Shown here: positions 53,919 through 64,000 of the stretch, piece by piece
Position numbering within the stretch: the stretch's first letter is position 1
Layout of the letters: each line of letters begins with the position of its first letter
Assembly: GCF_014651035.1 (NCBI RefSeq)
Contig: NZ_BMWC01000008.1
Location: 248,001 to 312,000 of the forward strand
DNA length: 64,000 nucleotides
Direction of reading: 5' to 3'
DNA from: Streptomyces lomondensis
GTDB lineage: Bacteria > Actinomycetota > Actinomycetes > Streptomycetales > Streptomycetaceae
Program-made: the position numbers and the translations under genes
The notes under the pieces: model-generated
The model's input: only the letters and a program-made list of their open reading frames with translations
The model's database searches: none
Told to the model about the DNA's origin: nothing

Positions 53919-54173
53919 CTACTTCCACTGGGTCGAGACGCCGAATCCGGCCGCGATGAAGCCGAAGCCCACCACGATGTTCCAGTTGCCCAGCGAGTCG
54001 ATGGGCAACGAGCCGTCGGTGACGTAGAAGACGACGATCCAGGCCAGACCGATGAGGAACATGGCCAGCATGACGGGCGCGACCCAGGCACGGCTGTTCA
54101 GCTTGATGGCGGTCGCCTGCTTCGACGGCGGCGGCGTGTAGTCGGCCTTCTTGCGGATACGTGACTTCGGCAC
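53919..54173 (-). CDS. crgA: Cell division protein CrgA
   Basis: An 84-residue membrane protein that in Streptomyces restrains FtsZ-ring formation and coordinates growth with sporulation septation; in mycobacteria it joins the divisome. Start GTG 54173 (MPKSRIRKKADYTPPPSKQA) with AGGAGAG upstream. Two membrane helices: WVAPVMLAMFLIGLAWIVVF and NWNIVVGFGFIAAGFGV. The length equals the known Streptomyces protein. Confidence 0.96.
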   Translation of the reverse strand: MPKSRIRKKADYTPPPSKQATAIKLNSRAWVAPVMLAMFLIGLAWIVVFYVTDGSLPIDSLGNWNIVVGFGFIAAGFGVSTQWK

Positions 54174-54312
54174 GAGGGTCTCTCCTGTCGATGCGCTGCG
54201 TGGCCGCGCAGGTAACTGGGTCGGTCTCGGGGCAGCGTAGGGGGACTCCGACTGCTCCCCCGGGCGTCCGTTAGCGTAGTGCTTCCGCCGCGCCGAAGGA
54301 GATAAGGGTACG

Positions 54313-55092
54313 TTGAGCAATTCTGCCGACTCCCCCGGGACGGGATCCACCCCTGGGCGCGCGCGCCGTTTCCGGCCCGTGCGGATCCTCACAGCGGCCG
54401 TCTTCGCTCTGGCGGGACTCATCTTCTTCACCAGCTTCAACACCGCCAAGGGCACCGACATCCGCACGGACGCCTCCCTGCTGAAGCTGTCCGACCTCAT
54501 CCAGGAGCGCAGCCGGGAGAACGGCGTGCTGGACGAGACCAACGCGGCCCTGCGCAAGGACGTAGAGGCGCTCGCCGAGCGCGACGACGGCAGCACCAAG
54601 GCGGAGGACGACAAGCTCGCGGCCCTGGAGAAGCGGGCGGGCACCCAGAAGCTCAAAGGCGAGTCGCTGACGGTCACGCTCAACGACGCCCCGCCGGACG
54701 CCACCGCCAAGCTCCCCGGCTACCCCGAGCCGCAGCCCGACTACCTGGTCATCCACCAGCAGGACCTCCAGGCCGTGGTGAACGCGCTGTGGCAGGGCGG
54801 GGCCAAGGGCATCAAGGTCATGGACCAGCGGCTGATCTCCACCAGCGCGGTGCGCTGCGTGGGCAACACCCTGATCCTCCAGGGCCGCGTCTACTCACCG
54901 CCGTACAAGATCACGGCGGTCGGTGACCCCGGGAAGCTGCAGAAGGCGCTCGCGGCCTCGCCGGCGATCCAGAACTACATGGTCTACGTCAACGTCTACG
55001 GGCTCGGCTGGAAAGTCGAGGAGAACGGCCCGGTGACTCTGCCCGGCTACTCGGGCACAGTGGATCTGCACTACGCGAAGCCCGTGGAGTAG
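54313..55092 (+). CDS. DUF881 family membrane protein
   Basis: A 259-residue protein that starts at TTG 54313 (MSNSADSPGTG), with AAGGAGATAAGGG upstream. One N-terminal helix (ILTAAVFALAGLIFFTSF) and a coiled-coil (LIQERSRENGVLDETNAALR, about 60-110) precede the DUF881 domain (ESLTVTLNDAPPD, LVIHQQDLQAVVNALWQGGA). DUF881 proteins cluster with division and envelope genes; the exact role is unknown. It diverges from crgA. Confidence 0.88.
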   Translation: MSNSADSPGTGSTPGRARRFRPVRILTAAVFALAGLIFFTSFNTAKGTDIRTDASLLKLSDLIQERSRENGVLDETNAALRKDVEALAERDDGSTKAEDDKLAALEKRAGTQKLKGESLTVTLNDAPPDATAKLPGYPEPQPDYLVIHQQDLQAVVNALWQGGAKGIKVMDQRLISTSAVRCVGNTLILQGRVYSPPYKITAVGDPGKLQKALAASPAIQNYMVYVNVYGLGWKVEENGPVTLPGYSGTVDLHYAKPVE

Positions 55093-55115
55093 GAGCCAGG
55101 CCGGGGGAGCTGCCG

Positions 55116-55790
55116 GTGCGCGTGATCGTCAGGACCGTCAGCGAACTGTGCATCACCGTCGGCAACCTGATCGTGCTGTTCGTCGTCTACGTGCTGTTCT
55201 GGACCGGTGTGCAGGCCGACGACGTCATGGACGACCAGATCGAGCTGCTCCGGGAGGAGTGGTCCAAGCCCCGTCCGCCGGCAGGCCCCGCCGCGGGTCC
55301 GGCGAAGCCCAGGCCGTACGCCGAGGGCAAGCCCTTCGCGATCATGTACATCCCGCGTCTTGGTTTCACGTGGAACAAGCCGGTGCTCGAAGGCACCGCC
55401 ACCGGCACCCTGAAGAAGGGGCTCGGGCACTACGCGGAGACCGCCCAGCTCGGGCAGAAGGGGAACTTCGCGGTCGCCGGCCACCGCCGGACCCACGGCG
55501 ACCCCTTCAAGGACTTCCCCAGGCTGCGGCGCGGTGACGCCGTGGTGCTGACCGACGGCACCACCTGGTTCACCTATCGGATCGACAAAGGACCGTACAA
55601 AACAGTGCCCTCGGACATCGAGGTGATCGACCCTGTCCCACGTACATCCGGGTACACGCGTTCGGGCCGCTATCTGACGCTGACCACGTGCGAACCGGAA
55701 TGGGGACACAGTCATCGGCTGATCGTCTGGGCGCACCTGGACTCCACCCAGCCTGTGGAGGCCGGGAAACCTGAGGCGCTGCGCCGTTAG
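55116..55790 (+). CDS. Class E sortase (first of three)
   Basis: A 224-residue membrane transpeptidase from GTG 55116. N-terminal anchor (LCITVGNLIVLFVVYVLFW), then the sortase fold (about residues 70-210). Catalytic His is in VAGHRRTHGDPF near 124, Cys in LTLTTCEPEWG near 187 and Arg in HRLIVWAH near 196. Class E sortases attach surface proteins bearing LAxTG-type signals to peptidoglycan. A near-parS sequence (55363-55376, one mismatch) lies in the gene. Confidence 0.92.
   Translation: MRVIVRTVSELCITVGNLIVLFVVYVLFWTGVQADDVMDDQIELLREEWSKPRPPAGPAAGPAKPRPYAEGKPFAIMYIPRLGFTWNKPVLEGTATGTLKKGLGHYAETAQLGQKGNFAVAGHRRTHGDPFKDFPRLRRGDAVVLTDGTTWFTYRIDKGPYKTVPSDIEVIDPVPRTSGYTRSGRYLTLTTCEPEWGHSHRLIVWAHLDSTQPVEAGKPEALRR
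55363..55376. other. Degenerate parS-like sequence in a sortase gene
   Basis: GTTTCACGTGGAAC differs from parS at one position. It is read in another frame (GFTWN), so it is probably chance or a weak site. Confidence 0.35.
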
Positions 55791-55843
55791 TCTGGTGGCT
55801 GTACGGCGTAGGTCTGGTGCCGTGGTACGACGGAAGGGACGGC

Positions 55844-56005
55844 ATGTACGGCTGGATCTGGCGGCATCTGCCGGGGAGCACATGGGTGAAGGCGCTGATC
55901 TCACTCGCCCTGGTCGTGGCCGTGGTCTACGTGCTTTTCCAGTACGTCTTCCCGTGGGCGGAACCGCTGCTGCCCTTCAACGATGTGACGGTGGACAACC
56001 AGTGA
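55844..56005 (+). CDS. Small membrane protein between sortase and pabA genes
   Basis: A 53-residue protein (MYGWIWRHLPGSTWVKALIS, then a helix LALVVAVVYVLFQYVFPW). GGAAGGGA precedes the ATG at 4 bases, and its stop overlaps the next start (GTGA). One helix, positive side inside. It belongs to a family of very small Trp-rich proteins seen at this spot in streptomycetes as far as I recall; function unknown. Confidence 0.8.
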   Translation: MYGWIWRHLPGSTWVKALISLALVVAVVYVLFQYVFPWAEPLLPFNDVTVDNQ

Positions 56006-56640
56006 GCGCGCGCATTCTCGTCGTGGACAACTACGACAGCTTCGTCTTCAACCTGGTCCAGTACCTGTACCAGCTGGGCGCCGAGTGCGAGGTCCTGCGC
56101 AACGACGAGGTCTCGACGGCGCACGCCCAGGACGGCTTCGACGGCGTCCTGCTCTCCCCGGGCCCCGGCACGCCGGAGGAGGCGGGCGTCTGCGTCGACA
56201 TGGTCCGGCACTGCGCCGCCACGGGCGTCCCGGTCTTCGGCGTCTGTCTCGGCATGCAGTCGATGCAGGTGGCGTACGGCGGTGTCGTGGACCGTGCGCC
56301 CGAGCTGCTGCACGGCAAGACCTCGCTGGTCGAGCACAGCGGTGCGGGCGTCTTCGCGGGTCTCCCGTCGCCCTTCACGGCGACGCGCTACCACTCCCTG
56401 GCCGCCGAGCCGGCCACGGTTCCGGCCGAGCTGGAGGTCACGGCCCGGACGCACGACGGCATCGTCATGGGCCTGCGGCACCGCGAACTGCCGGTCGAGG
56501 GCGTGCAGTTCCATCCCGAGTCGGTGCTGACCGAGCACGGGCACCGGATGCTGGCCAACTGGCTGGTGGAGTGCGGCGACCAGGGCGCGGTGGCGAGGTC
56601 GGCCGGGCTCGCCCCGGTGGTGGGCAGGGCCACGGCGTGA
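56002..56640 (+). CDS. pabA: Glutamine amidotransferase, PabA/TrpG type
   Basis: A 212-residue class I amidotransferase subunit that supplies ammonia for aminodeoxychorismate or anthranilate synthesis. The start GTG 56002 overlaps the previous stop. The catalytic Cys is in GVCLGMQSM near residue 80, and the His-Glu pair in VQFHPES near 170. The synthase partner is not in the window, so folate versus tryptophan cannot be decided; the symbol follows the closest type. It is embedded in the sortase operon through overlapping start and stop codons. Confidence 0.9.
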   Translation: MSARILVVDNYDSFVFNLVQYLYQLGAECEVLRNDEVSTAHAQDGFDGVLLSPGPGTPEEAGVCVDMVRHCAATGVPVFGVCLGMQSMQVAYGGVVDRAPELLHGKTSLVEHSGAGVFAGLPSPFTATRYHSLAAEPATVPAELEVTARTHDGIVMGLRHRELPVEGVQFHPESVLTEHGHRMLANWLVECGDQGAVARSAGLAPVVGRATA

Positions 56641-57764
56641 CGGCGCTGCGCCCCGAGCGCGAGTCCGACACCTCGTACGGGCAGCAGTCGTACGGGGTGC
56701 CGGGTGCGTTCGAGGACTGGTCGGGCGGAGGGGCGCACGGTGCGTCTCCGCAGCCGGGGGCGCAGCCGCAGTCGTACCGGCAGGAGCCGCAGCCGTACGC
56801 GTCCGTCCCGGAAGAGCCGTATCTGCCTCCGGTCGACGAGGAGACGGTGGCGCTGCGGATACCGGATCCGCCGCCCGCGGCCGGTGACGCCCTGACGGGC
56901 TCTGCGGCCTCGTCCGGCGCACGGCACGGCGGAGGGGCCCACGGCGGCCGTGCGGCCCGCAGGAAGGCCGCCAGACGCCGTCACGGGCGCCATGGGGGCG
57001 CGGACACCCGCTCGCCGGACACCCGCTCGGAGGAGAAGTCCCGGGCGCCGCTGTCGCGGGTCGAGGCGCGGCGGCAGGCGCGGGCGCGCAAGCCGGGCGC
57101 GGCGGTCGTCGCCAGCCGGGCCATAGGTGAGGTCTTCATCACGACCGGCGTGCTGATGCTGCTGTTCGTCACCTACCAGCTGTGGTGGACGAACGTCCGG
57201 GCGCACGCGCAGGCCGGCCAGGAGGCCAGCAGCCTCCAGGACGACTGGGCGAACGGCAAGCGCAACCCCGGGGCGTTCGAGCCCGGGCAGGGATTCGCCA
57301 TCCTGCACATTCCGAAGCTGGACGTCGTGGTGCCGATCGCGGAGGGCACCAACAGCAAGGGCGTGCTCGACCGGGGCATGGTCGGCCACTACGCCGAGGG
57401 CGCGCTGAAGACCGCGATGCCCAGCGACAAGACCGGGAACTTCGGACTCGCGGGCCACCGCAACACCCACGGAGAACCGTTCCGGTACATCAACAGGCTC
57501 ACTCCGGGCGACCCGATCGTCGTGGAGACGCAGGACGAGTACTACGTCTACAAGATGGCGTCGATCCTGCCGGTGACCTCGCCGAGCAACACGAGCGTCC
57601 TGAACCCGATCCCCGCGGGGTCGGGATTCACCGAGCCCGGCCGCTACATCACGCTGACCACGTGCACGCCGGAGTTCACCAGCAAGTACCGGATGATCGT
57701 CTGGGGCAAGATGGTCGAGGAACGGCCGCGCAGCAAGGGCAAGCCGGATGCGCTCGTCAGTTAA
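56637..57764 (+). CDS. srtE1: Class E sortase with long N-terminal extension (second of three)
   Basis: A 375-residue sortase; the start GTG 56637 overlaps the pabA stop. A disordered cytoplasmic N-terminus of about 155 residues (Pro/Gln/Tyr-rich, then Arg-rich HGGRAARRKAARRRHGRH) precedes the anchor (AIGEVFITTGVLMLLFVTYQ). The catalytic domain holds LAGHRNTHGEPF, TLTTCTPEF and KYRMIVWG. By order (two adjacent sortases just upstream of pknB) it corresponds to SrtE1 of S. coelicolor, one of two enzymes needed to anchor chaplins for aerial growth. Confidence 0.9.
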   Translation: MTALRPERESDTSYGQQSYGVPGAFEDWSGGGAHGASPQPGAQPQSYRQEPQPYASVPEEPYLPPVDEETVALRIPDPPPAAGDALTGSAASSGARHGGGAHGGRAARRKAARRRHGRHGGADTRSPDTRSEEKSRAPLSRVEARRQARARKPGAAVVASRAIGEVFITTGVLMLLFVTYQLWWTNVRAHAQAGQEASSLQDDWANGKRNPGAFEPGQGFAILHIPKLDVVVPIAEGTNSKGVLDRGMVGHYAEGALKTAMPSDKTGNFGLAGHRNTHGEPFRYINRLTPGDPIVVETQDEYYVYKMASILPVTSPSNTSVLNPIPAGSGFTEPGRYITLTTCTPEFTSKYRMIVWGKMVEERPRSKGKPDALVS

Positions 57765-57777
57765 GGGCAGATGACCA

Positions 57778-58527
57778 GTGGCAGCGACCACCGACACGGA
57801 CCACGAAGAGCACACCGGCGCGGCGTCGCGGCGACCTGCGGCGCGCCGCGGGCCCGGCCCGTTCGCGCGGGCCGTCAGCGTCTTCGGGGAACTCCTCATC
57901 ACCGCGGGCCTGGTCCTCGGCCTGTTCGTCGCCTACTCCCTGTGGTGGACGAACGTCGTCGCCGACCGGGCGGCCGGCCAGCAGGCCGACAAGGTCCGCG
58001 ACGACTGGGCGCACGGCCGGGGCGGGCCCGGGGTGCTGGACACGAAGAACGGCATCGGCTTCCTGCACGTGCCCGCGATGAGGAACGGCGAGGTCCTGGT
58101 CGAGAAGGGCACGTCGAACAAGATCCTCAACGACGGTGTGGCCGGTTACTACACCGATCCCGTCAAGGCGACGCTGCCGATGTCGGGCAAGACCGGGAAC
58201 TTCTCCCTCGCGGCCCACCGTGACGGCCACGGGGCCAAGTTCCACAACATCGACAAGATCAAGAAGGGCGACCCGATCGTCTTCGAGACGAAGGACAAGT
58301 GGTACGTCTACAAGACGTACGCCATCCTTCCCGAGACCTCGAAGTTCAACGTCAAGGTCCTCTCGAACATCCCGAAGGAGTCCGGCAAGAAGACGCCGGG
58401 CCACTACATCACGCTGACGACCTGCACGCCGGTGTACACGAGCACGTACCGGTACATCGTGTGGGGCGAGCTGGAGCGGGTCGAGAAGGTGGACAGCGAG
58501 CGGACACCGCCGAAGGAACTGGGCTGA
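57778..58527 (+). CDS. srtE2: Class E sortase (third of three)
   Basis: A 249-residue sortase from GTG 57778 (MAATTDTDHEEHTGAASRRP). Anchor VFGELLITAGLVLGLFVAYS, catalytic His in LAAHRDGHGAKF near 143, Cys in TLTTCTPVY near 218, Arg in STYRYIVWGE near 226. It starts 13 bases after the second sortase. Its place next to pknB matches SrtE2 of S. coelicolor; with SrtE1 it processes chaplin-type substrates. I see no LAxTG substrate gene in this window. Confidence 0.9.
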   Translation: MAATTDTDHEEHTGAASRRPAARRGPGPFARAVSVFGELLITAGLVLGLFVAYSLWWTNVVADRAAGQQADKVRDDWAHGRGGPGVLDTKNGIGFLHVPAMRNGEVLVEKGTSNKILNDGVAGYYTDPVKATLPMSGKTGNFSLAAHRDGHGAKFHNIDKIKKGDPIVFETKDKWYVYKTYAILPETSKFNVKVLSNIPKESGKKTPGHYITLTTCTPVYTSTYRYIVWGELERVEKVDSERTPPKELG

Positions 58528-58553
58528 GGGCCCTCCTTGGCGGAGATCGGTCG

Positions 58554-58800
58554 CTAGCGGTGTACGGGGCTGGTGATGGAGAGGTGGGGCGCGAACCTCT
58601 TGCACTGGACGACGATGCGCCGCCCGTCGGCCGTGAGCGCGGTGATGTCGATGCCGCGGTCCCTTCCGCCGCCTTGAACGACGACGCGGCGTCGGTCGGG
58701 GCAAGGTTTTCCACAGGCTGTGTGCGCGCCAGGTACTCCATGTCGAGGAGGAAGACACGCACCTGACGTTGCGACTTCGAAGTACGCCGCCAGCATCGCC
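58554..58800 (-). pseudogene. Remnant of an Mrr-like restriction nuclease
   Basis: On the minus strand the reading VVVQGGGRDRGIDITALTAD followed by GRRIVVQCKRFAPH matches the core of Mrr/restriction-endonuclease-like domains (Asp...QxK). The sequence before and after the core does not continue a full domain and neighbouring frames carry disconnected pieces, so it is a decayed fragment. It fills the 398-bp gap between srtE2 and pknB together with a TTTTCCACA box at 58707. Confidence 0.5.
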
Positions 58801-58869
58801 GTCGTCACATGCATCCCGTCCGGCAGCAGCGACAGCGCTTTGACTCGTGCTGCGGCATGGCGGCATGGA

Positions 58870-58905
58870 AGAGCCCCGGCGCCCTGTGAAGGGTGCCGGG
58901 GCTCT
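58870..58905 (-). terminator. Terminator after pknB
   Basis: A 15-bp stem (58870-58884 with 58891-58905, one G-T pair) and a 6-base loop, 21 bases past the pknB stop. Confidence 0.8.
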
Positions 58906-58925
58906 GCCGTGAGCGGGCTGGGGCG

Positions 58926-60959
<2,034 letters not shown>

Positions 60960-61128
60960 AGCTACCTACCAGCCCTCTCCGTCGGTCCCGACCGGCACGC
61001 TTGTACGGTCGGAGGCTGCCGTCCGGGCCTACCGTACCCGGCTCGCTTTGTGTGACCTGGCCAAGCCCGTCAGCCGATACAGGACCGGTATCGCAACGTG
61101 CACCAATGTGAAGCAGACGTGAGCGGGG

Positions 61129-62604
61129 TCACTGCTTGCTCTTGATGACCGCCTCCATCACGTTCCTCGCGATCGGCGCCGCGAGGCCGCCGCCGGAGAT
61201 GTCGTCACGGACGGCGTTGTCGTCCTCGATCACGACCGCCACGGCGACCGGCGAGCTGCCGTCGTCGCCCTTGGCGTACGAGATGAACCACGCGTAGGGG
61301 TTCTCGCTGTTGTCGACGCCGTGCTGGGCGGTACCGGTCTTGCCGCCCACCTTGACGCCGTCGATCTTGGCGTTGGAGCCCGTGCCCTTGTCGACGACCG
61401 TCTCCATCATCGACTGGAGGATCTGGGCGTTCTTCGCCGACAGCGGCTGGCTCAGCTCCTCGGGCTCGGTCTTCTCGATGGTGTCGAGGTTCGGGGCCTG
61501 GAGCTCGTCGACCATGTACGGCTTCATCAGGGTGCCGTTGTTGGCGACGGCCGAGGCCACCATGGCCATCTGCAGCGGGGTCGCGGCGGTGTTGAACTGG
61601 CCGATGGAGGACAGCGCGGTCTGCGACGGGTTCATGTCGTCGGAGAACACCGACGCGCTGGAGCGGACCGGGGTGAACTGCTCCTCGGTGAAGCCGAACT
61701 TCTTGGCCGCGGCGAGCATCTTCTCGTTGCCCAGGTCCGAGCCGATCTTGCCGAAGACGGTGTTGCAGGAGTACTGGAGCGCCACCCGCAGAGTCGCGTC
61801 CTTGCAGGGGATGTTGCCCTCGTTGGGCAGCTTGGTGGTGGTGCCCTCCATGACCCACGGGTCCGGCGAGTCGGTCTTCGCGTCCGGGTCCGTGTACAGG
61901 CCGTCCTCCAGGGCGGCGGCCGCGGTGACCACCTTGAAGGTGGAGCCGGGCGGGTAGGTCTCGCGCAGCGCCCTGTTCATCATCGGGTCGTCCGGGTTGG
62001 CCGCCTTCTGCAGGCCCTTCCAGGCCTTCGCGTCCGAGGTGTTGGAACCCGCGATGCTCGCCGGGTCGTACGACGGGAAGGAAGCCAGCGCGAGGATCTT
62101 GCCCGTGGACGGTTCGAGGGCGACGACGGCGCCCTTGCCGCCCTGCTGCTTCAGTCCGTTGTAGGCGGCCTTCTGGGCGGCGGCGTCGAGAGTGGTGACG
62201 ACGTTGCCGCCCTCGCGGCTCTCGCCCGTGAACATGTCGAGCGTGTTGCGGAAGAAGAGCCGGTCGTCGGTGCCGGTGAGGATGCCGTCCTCCACCTTCT
62301 CGAGCAGGCTGCCGTCGAAGGCCTGTGAGGCGAAGCCGGTGACCGGGGCCCACATGGGCCCGTTCTTGTAGGTGCGCTTGTACTTGAAGTCGCCGCTCGT
62401 CGTTTCGGTGGACCCGGTGATGGGCCTGCCGTCGACGATGATGTCGCCGCGCGGATACGCGTACCTCTCGATGGCGACCCGGCGGTTGTTCTTGTCCGAA
62501 CGCAGTTCATCGGCGTTCGCGTACTGAATCCAGTTGCTGCGGATGAGCAGGGCGAGGACCAGAAGTCCACAGAAGATCGCGATCCGGCGTACGGGCTTGT
62601 TCAC
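61129..62604 (-). CDS. pbpA: Penicillin-binding protein PbpA (class B transpeptidase)
   Basis: A 491-residue peptidoglycan transpeptidase. Start GTG 62604 (MNKPVRRIAIFCGLLVLALL) with GAAAGG upstream is preferred over the Met 15 bases before. The N-terminal anchor is followed by a dimerisation-type domain. The transpeptidase domain has STFK near residue 227, SCN near 287 and KTGTAQ near 424. It is normally adjacent to ftsW/rodA, but here a secreted SH3-like gene lies between. Confidence 0.96.
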   Translation of the reverse strand: MNKPVRRIAIFCGLLVLALLIRSNWIQYANADELRSDKNNRRVAIERYAYPRGDIIVDGRPITGSTETTSGDFKYKRTYKNGPMWAPVTGFASQAFDGSLLEKVEDGILTGTDDRLFFRNTLDMFTGESREGGNVVTTLDAAAQKAAYNGLKQQGGKGAVVALEPSTGKILALASFPSYDPASIAGSNTSDAKAWKGLQKAANPDDPMMNRALRETYPPGSTFKVVTAAAALEDGLYTDPDAKTDSPDPWVMEGTTTKLPNEGNIPCKDATLRVALQYSCNTVFGKIGSDLGNEKMLAAAKKFGFTEEQFTPVRSSASVFSDDMNPSQTALSSIGQFNTAATPLQMAMVASAVANNGTLMKPYMVDELQAPNLDTIEKTEPEELSQPLSAKNAQILQSMMETVVDKGTGSNAKIDGVKVGGKTGTAQHGVDNSENPYAWFISYAKGDDGSSPVAVAVVIEDDNAVRDDISGGGLAAPIARNVMEAVIKSKQ

Positions 62605-62780
62605 GTCCGGCCTTTCCACAAGCCAACAGCTCTGCCTGCTGTTTCACAGTCTCGGTGTCGTTGCTGCTGGCGCTCATCCATGACCGGTGACAGTCTAGAG
62701 GCACGCTTCGGGCGGGGGCAGAGCGGCAGCAAACCCGGGGAATGGACGTGCCGGAAGCCGTTCCGGTTCCTCAAAGCCGG

Positions 62781-62816
62781 ACGGCTTCCCACCGGCTCTC
62801 GCCGACGGGAAGCCGT
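62781..62816 (-). terminator. Hairpin after the SH3-like gene (possible attenuator)
   Basis: ACGGCTTCCC (62781-62790) pairs with GGGAAGCCGT (62807-62816). A third copy, GGAAGCCGT at 62753-62761, can pair with the same middle arm, so two hairpins compete between the SH3-like gene and pbpA. Confidence 0.6.
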
Positions 62817-62845
62817 TTACCGGGTGGTTTGCCCAGGTGTGCTTC

Positions 62846-63199
62846 TCAGCACCACGGCGGATTGGCACCGCCGGCCACGGTGAAGTAGTAGTCGGACGTG
62901 TAGCCCCACTTACCGGTGTTGGAATTCACATTCCGCACGTAGTACCAGATGTCGTTGCCGAAGACACCCTCGCCGCGCGCCTTGCACTGCACGGCGGCAC
63001 CGTCGCCTATGTAGCCGCGGTCGACGATCGCCGTGTTCGTGCTGGGACCCTTGCGGATCTTCACGTCGTTGGCGGTCCAGTTGCCCCCGTACGAGGCGGC
63101 CTGAGCGCTCGACGCGCTGGTCAGCGTGAACAGGGCCGCGCTCAACGTCGCAGCCGCGCCTGTTGCGATTCGCTTGGTTCGCGAGCTCACGCGAGCCAT
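62846..63199 (-). CDS. Secreted SH3-like domain protein
   Basis: A 117-residue exported protein. Start ATG 63199 (MARVSSRTKRIATGAAATLS) follows AAAGGGGG at 5 bases. The signal peptide ends near SSAQAAS (residue 36). The mature part is a single bacterial SH3-like domain: VKIRKGPSTNTAIVDRGYIG, VQCKARGE, WYYVRNVNSNTGKWGYTSDY, ending NPPWC. Two Cys may form a disulfide. Such domains often bind peptidoglycan or proteins at the wall. It lies between pbpA and ftsW. Confidence 0.88.
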   Translation of the reverse strand: MARVSSRTKRIATGAAATLSAALFTLTSASSAQAASYGGNWTANDVKIRKGPSTNTAIVDRGYIGDGAAVQCKARGEGVFGNDIWYYVRNVNSNTGKWGYTSDYYFTVAGGANPPWC

Positions 63200-63310
63200 G
63201 AATCCCCCTTTGGTCATCCCGTGAGTACGGGCTGTGATGGTCGAAGGGAACTCTAGTGCGAAGCGCTGCGGAAGATGATCACTTCGGACGTGCTTCGGTC
63301 GTGATGACGA

Positions 63311-64000
63311 TCACATGCCGGCAGGGTCTGAGTTCCCGGGGCGGACCACCTGGGTCATTTCGGCGTCGGGGCTGGTGGCGGGAGCGGGAGCCGGGCGGCG
63401 AGCGGTGTCGCTGATGCGCAACAGGATGCCGATCAGGGCCCAGTTGGCGATCACGGAGGAACCGCCGTACGCCACGAAGGGCAGCGTCATACCGGTCAGC
63501 GGGATGAGGCCCATGACACCGCCGGCCACGACGAAGACCTGGAGCGCGAAGGCGCCGGACAGGCCGATGGCCAGCAGCTTGCCGAACGGGTCGCGGGCCG
63601 CGAGGGCGGTGCGCACGCCTCGCTCGACGATCAGACCGTAGAGCAGCAGGATCGCCATGACGCCCGCCAGGCCCAGCTCCTCGCCGAAGGTGGCGAGGAT
63701 GAAGTCGGAGTTGGCGGCGAAGCCGATGAGGTCGGAGTTGCCCTGTCCGAGTCCGGTGCCGAGCGTGCCGCCGGAGCCGAAGGCCCACAGGGCCTGCATG
63801 GCCTGCTCGGAGTGGACGATGCCGTCCTGGACGCCGGCGCGGGAGAGCTCGAACTCGCGCATCGGGTCGAGCCAGGCCTGCACACGCGTCTGGATGTGCG
63901 GCTCGAAGCTCGCCACGCCGACGGCGCCGACCGCGGACATCAGCAGACCGAAGACGATCCAGCTGGTCCGCTCGGTGGCGACGTACAGCATGATGACGAA
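63311..64000 (-). CDS. FtsW/RodA/SpoVE-type glycosyltransferase (partial, N-terminus outside window)
   Basis: The C-terminal part, about 229 residues, of a SEDS peptidoglycan glycosyltransferase; the frame is open past the right window edge. Family segments are intact: the periplasmic loop with QAMQALWAFGSGGTLGTGLG, NSDFILATFGEELGLAGVM, and GLIPLTGMTLPFVAYGGSSV (SEDS hallmark). It partners with PbpA in one membrane complex. FtsW or RodA cannot be decided from the tail alone. Confidence 0.93.
   Translation of the reverse strand, partial: FVIMLYVATERTSWIVFGLLMSAVGAVGVASFEPHIQTRVQAWLDPMREFELSRAGVQDGIVHSEQAMQALWAFGSGGTLGTGLGQGNSDLIGFAANSDFILATFGEELGLAGVMAILLLYGLIVERGVRTALAARDPFGKLLAIGLSGAFALQVFVVAGGVMGLIPLTGMTLPFVAYGGSSVIANWALIGILLRISDTARRPAPAPATSPDAEMTQVVRPGNSDPAGM

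Overview
The window is about 64 kb of a Streptomyces chromosome centred on the replication origin. The signs are very high GC, many GTG starts, the order rpmH-dnaA-oriC-dnaN-gnd-recF-dciA-gyrB-gyrA, parAB with ten perfect 14-bp parS sites, crgA, class E sortases and a DnaA with a very long domain II. I identified everything by reading sequence, motifs and gene order; no database search was run.

Left arm (1-26.3 kb). It opens with a partial membrane glycosyltransferase, a class A penicillin-binding protein, and a PadR regulator with a near-ideal operator upstream of inositol-1-phosphate synthase. An MFS transporter and an LppU/SCO3897-type protein follow. Next comes the block also found next to the mycobacterial origin: CCA nucleotidyltransferase, a large secreted protein, MurJ, a pseudokinase, an ECF sigma factor, its zinc-finger anti-sigma, trxB (behind a textbook SigR promoter) and trxA. 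A GNAT protein is followed by the origin-proximal minus-strand cluster parB, parA, rsmG, jag, yidC, yidD, rnpA, rpmH.

Origin and right arm (26.3-44.7 kb). dnaA is followed by about 0.9 kb of non-coding oriC packed with DnaA boxes. Then come dnaN, gnd, recF, a DciA-type DUF721 gene, gyrB, gyrA, a DUF3566 membrane protein and tRNA-Ile(GAT). A few small or secreted proteins follow, then a Ser/Thr kinase with a perfect nonapeptide tandem array, and an HTH regulator.

Accessory-looking block (44.9-51 kb). After tRNA-Ala(TGC) there is a kinesin-light-chain-type TPR gene, a 1,123-residue TPR-CHAT protease, and two divergent genes (a small acidic protein and a membrane protein) that I could not assign. 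This is the best candidate for an undescribed system.

Cell-envelope block (51-64 kb). It holds a DUF5324 protein, a cyclophilin, a zinc-finger rhomboid protease, a DnaA-box cluster distant from oriC, crgA, a DUF881 protein, three class E sortases interleaved with a small membrane protein and a pabA-type amidotransferase, a remnant of an Mrr-like nuclease, pknB with PASTA repeats, pbpA, an inserted secreted SH3-like gene, and the 3' part of ftsW/rodA.

The main biology is replication initiation (dnaA, oriC, dciA, dnaN, gyrase), origin segregation (parAB and parS, nine of ten sites left of oriC) and envelope growth and division (PBPs, MurJ, CrgA, PknB, FtsW, sortases).
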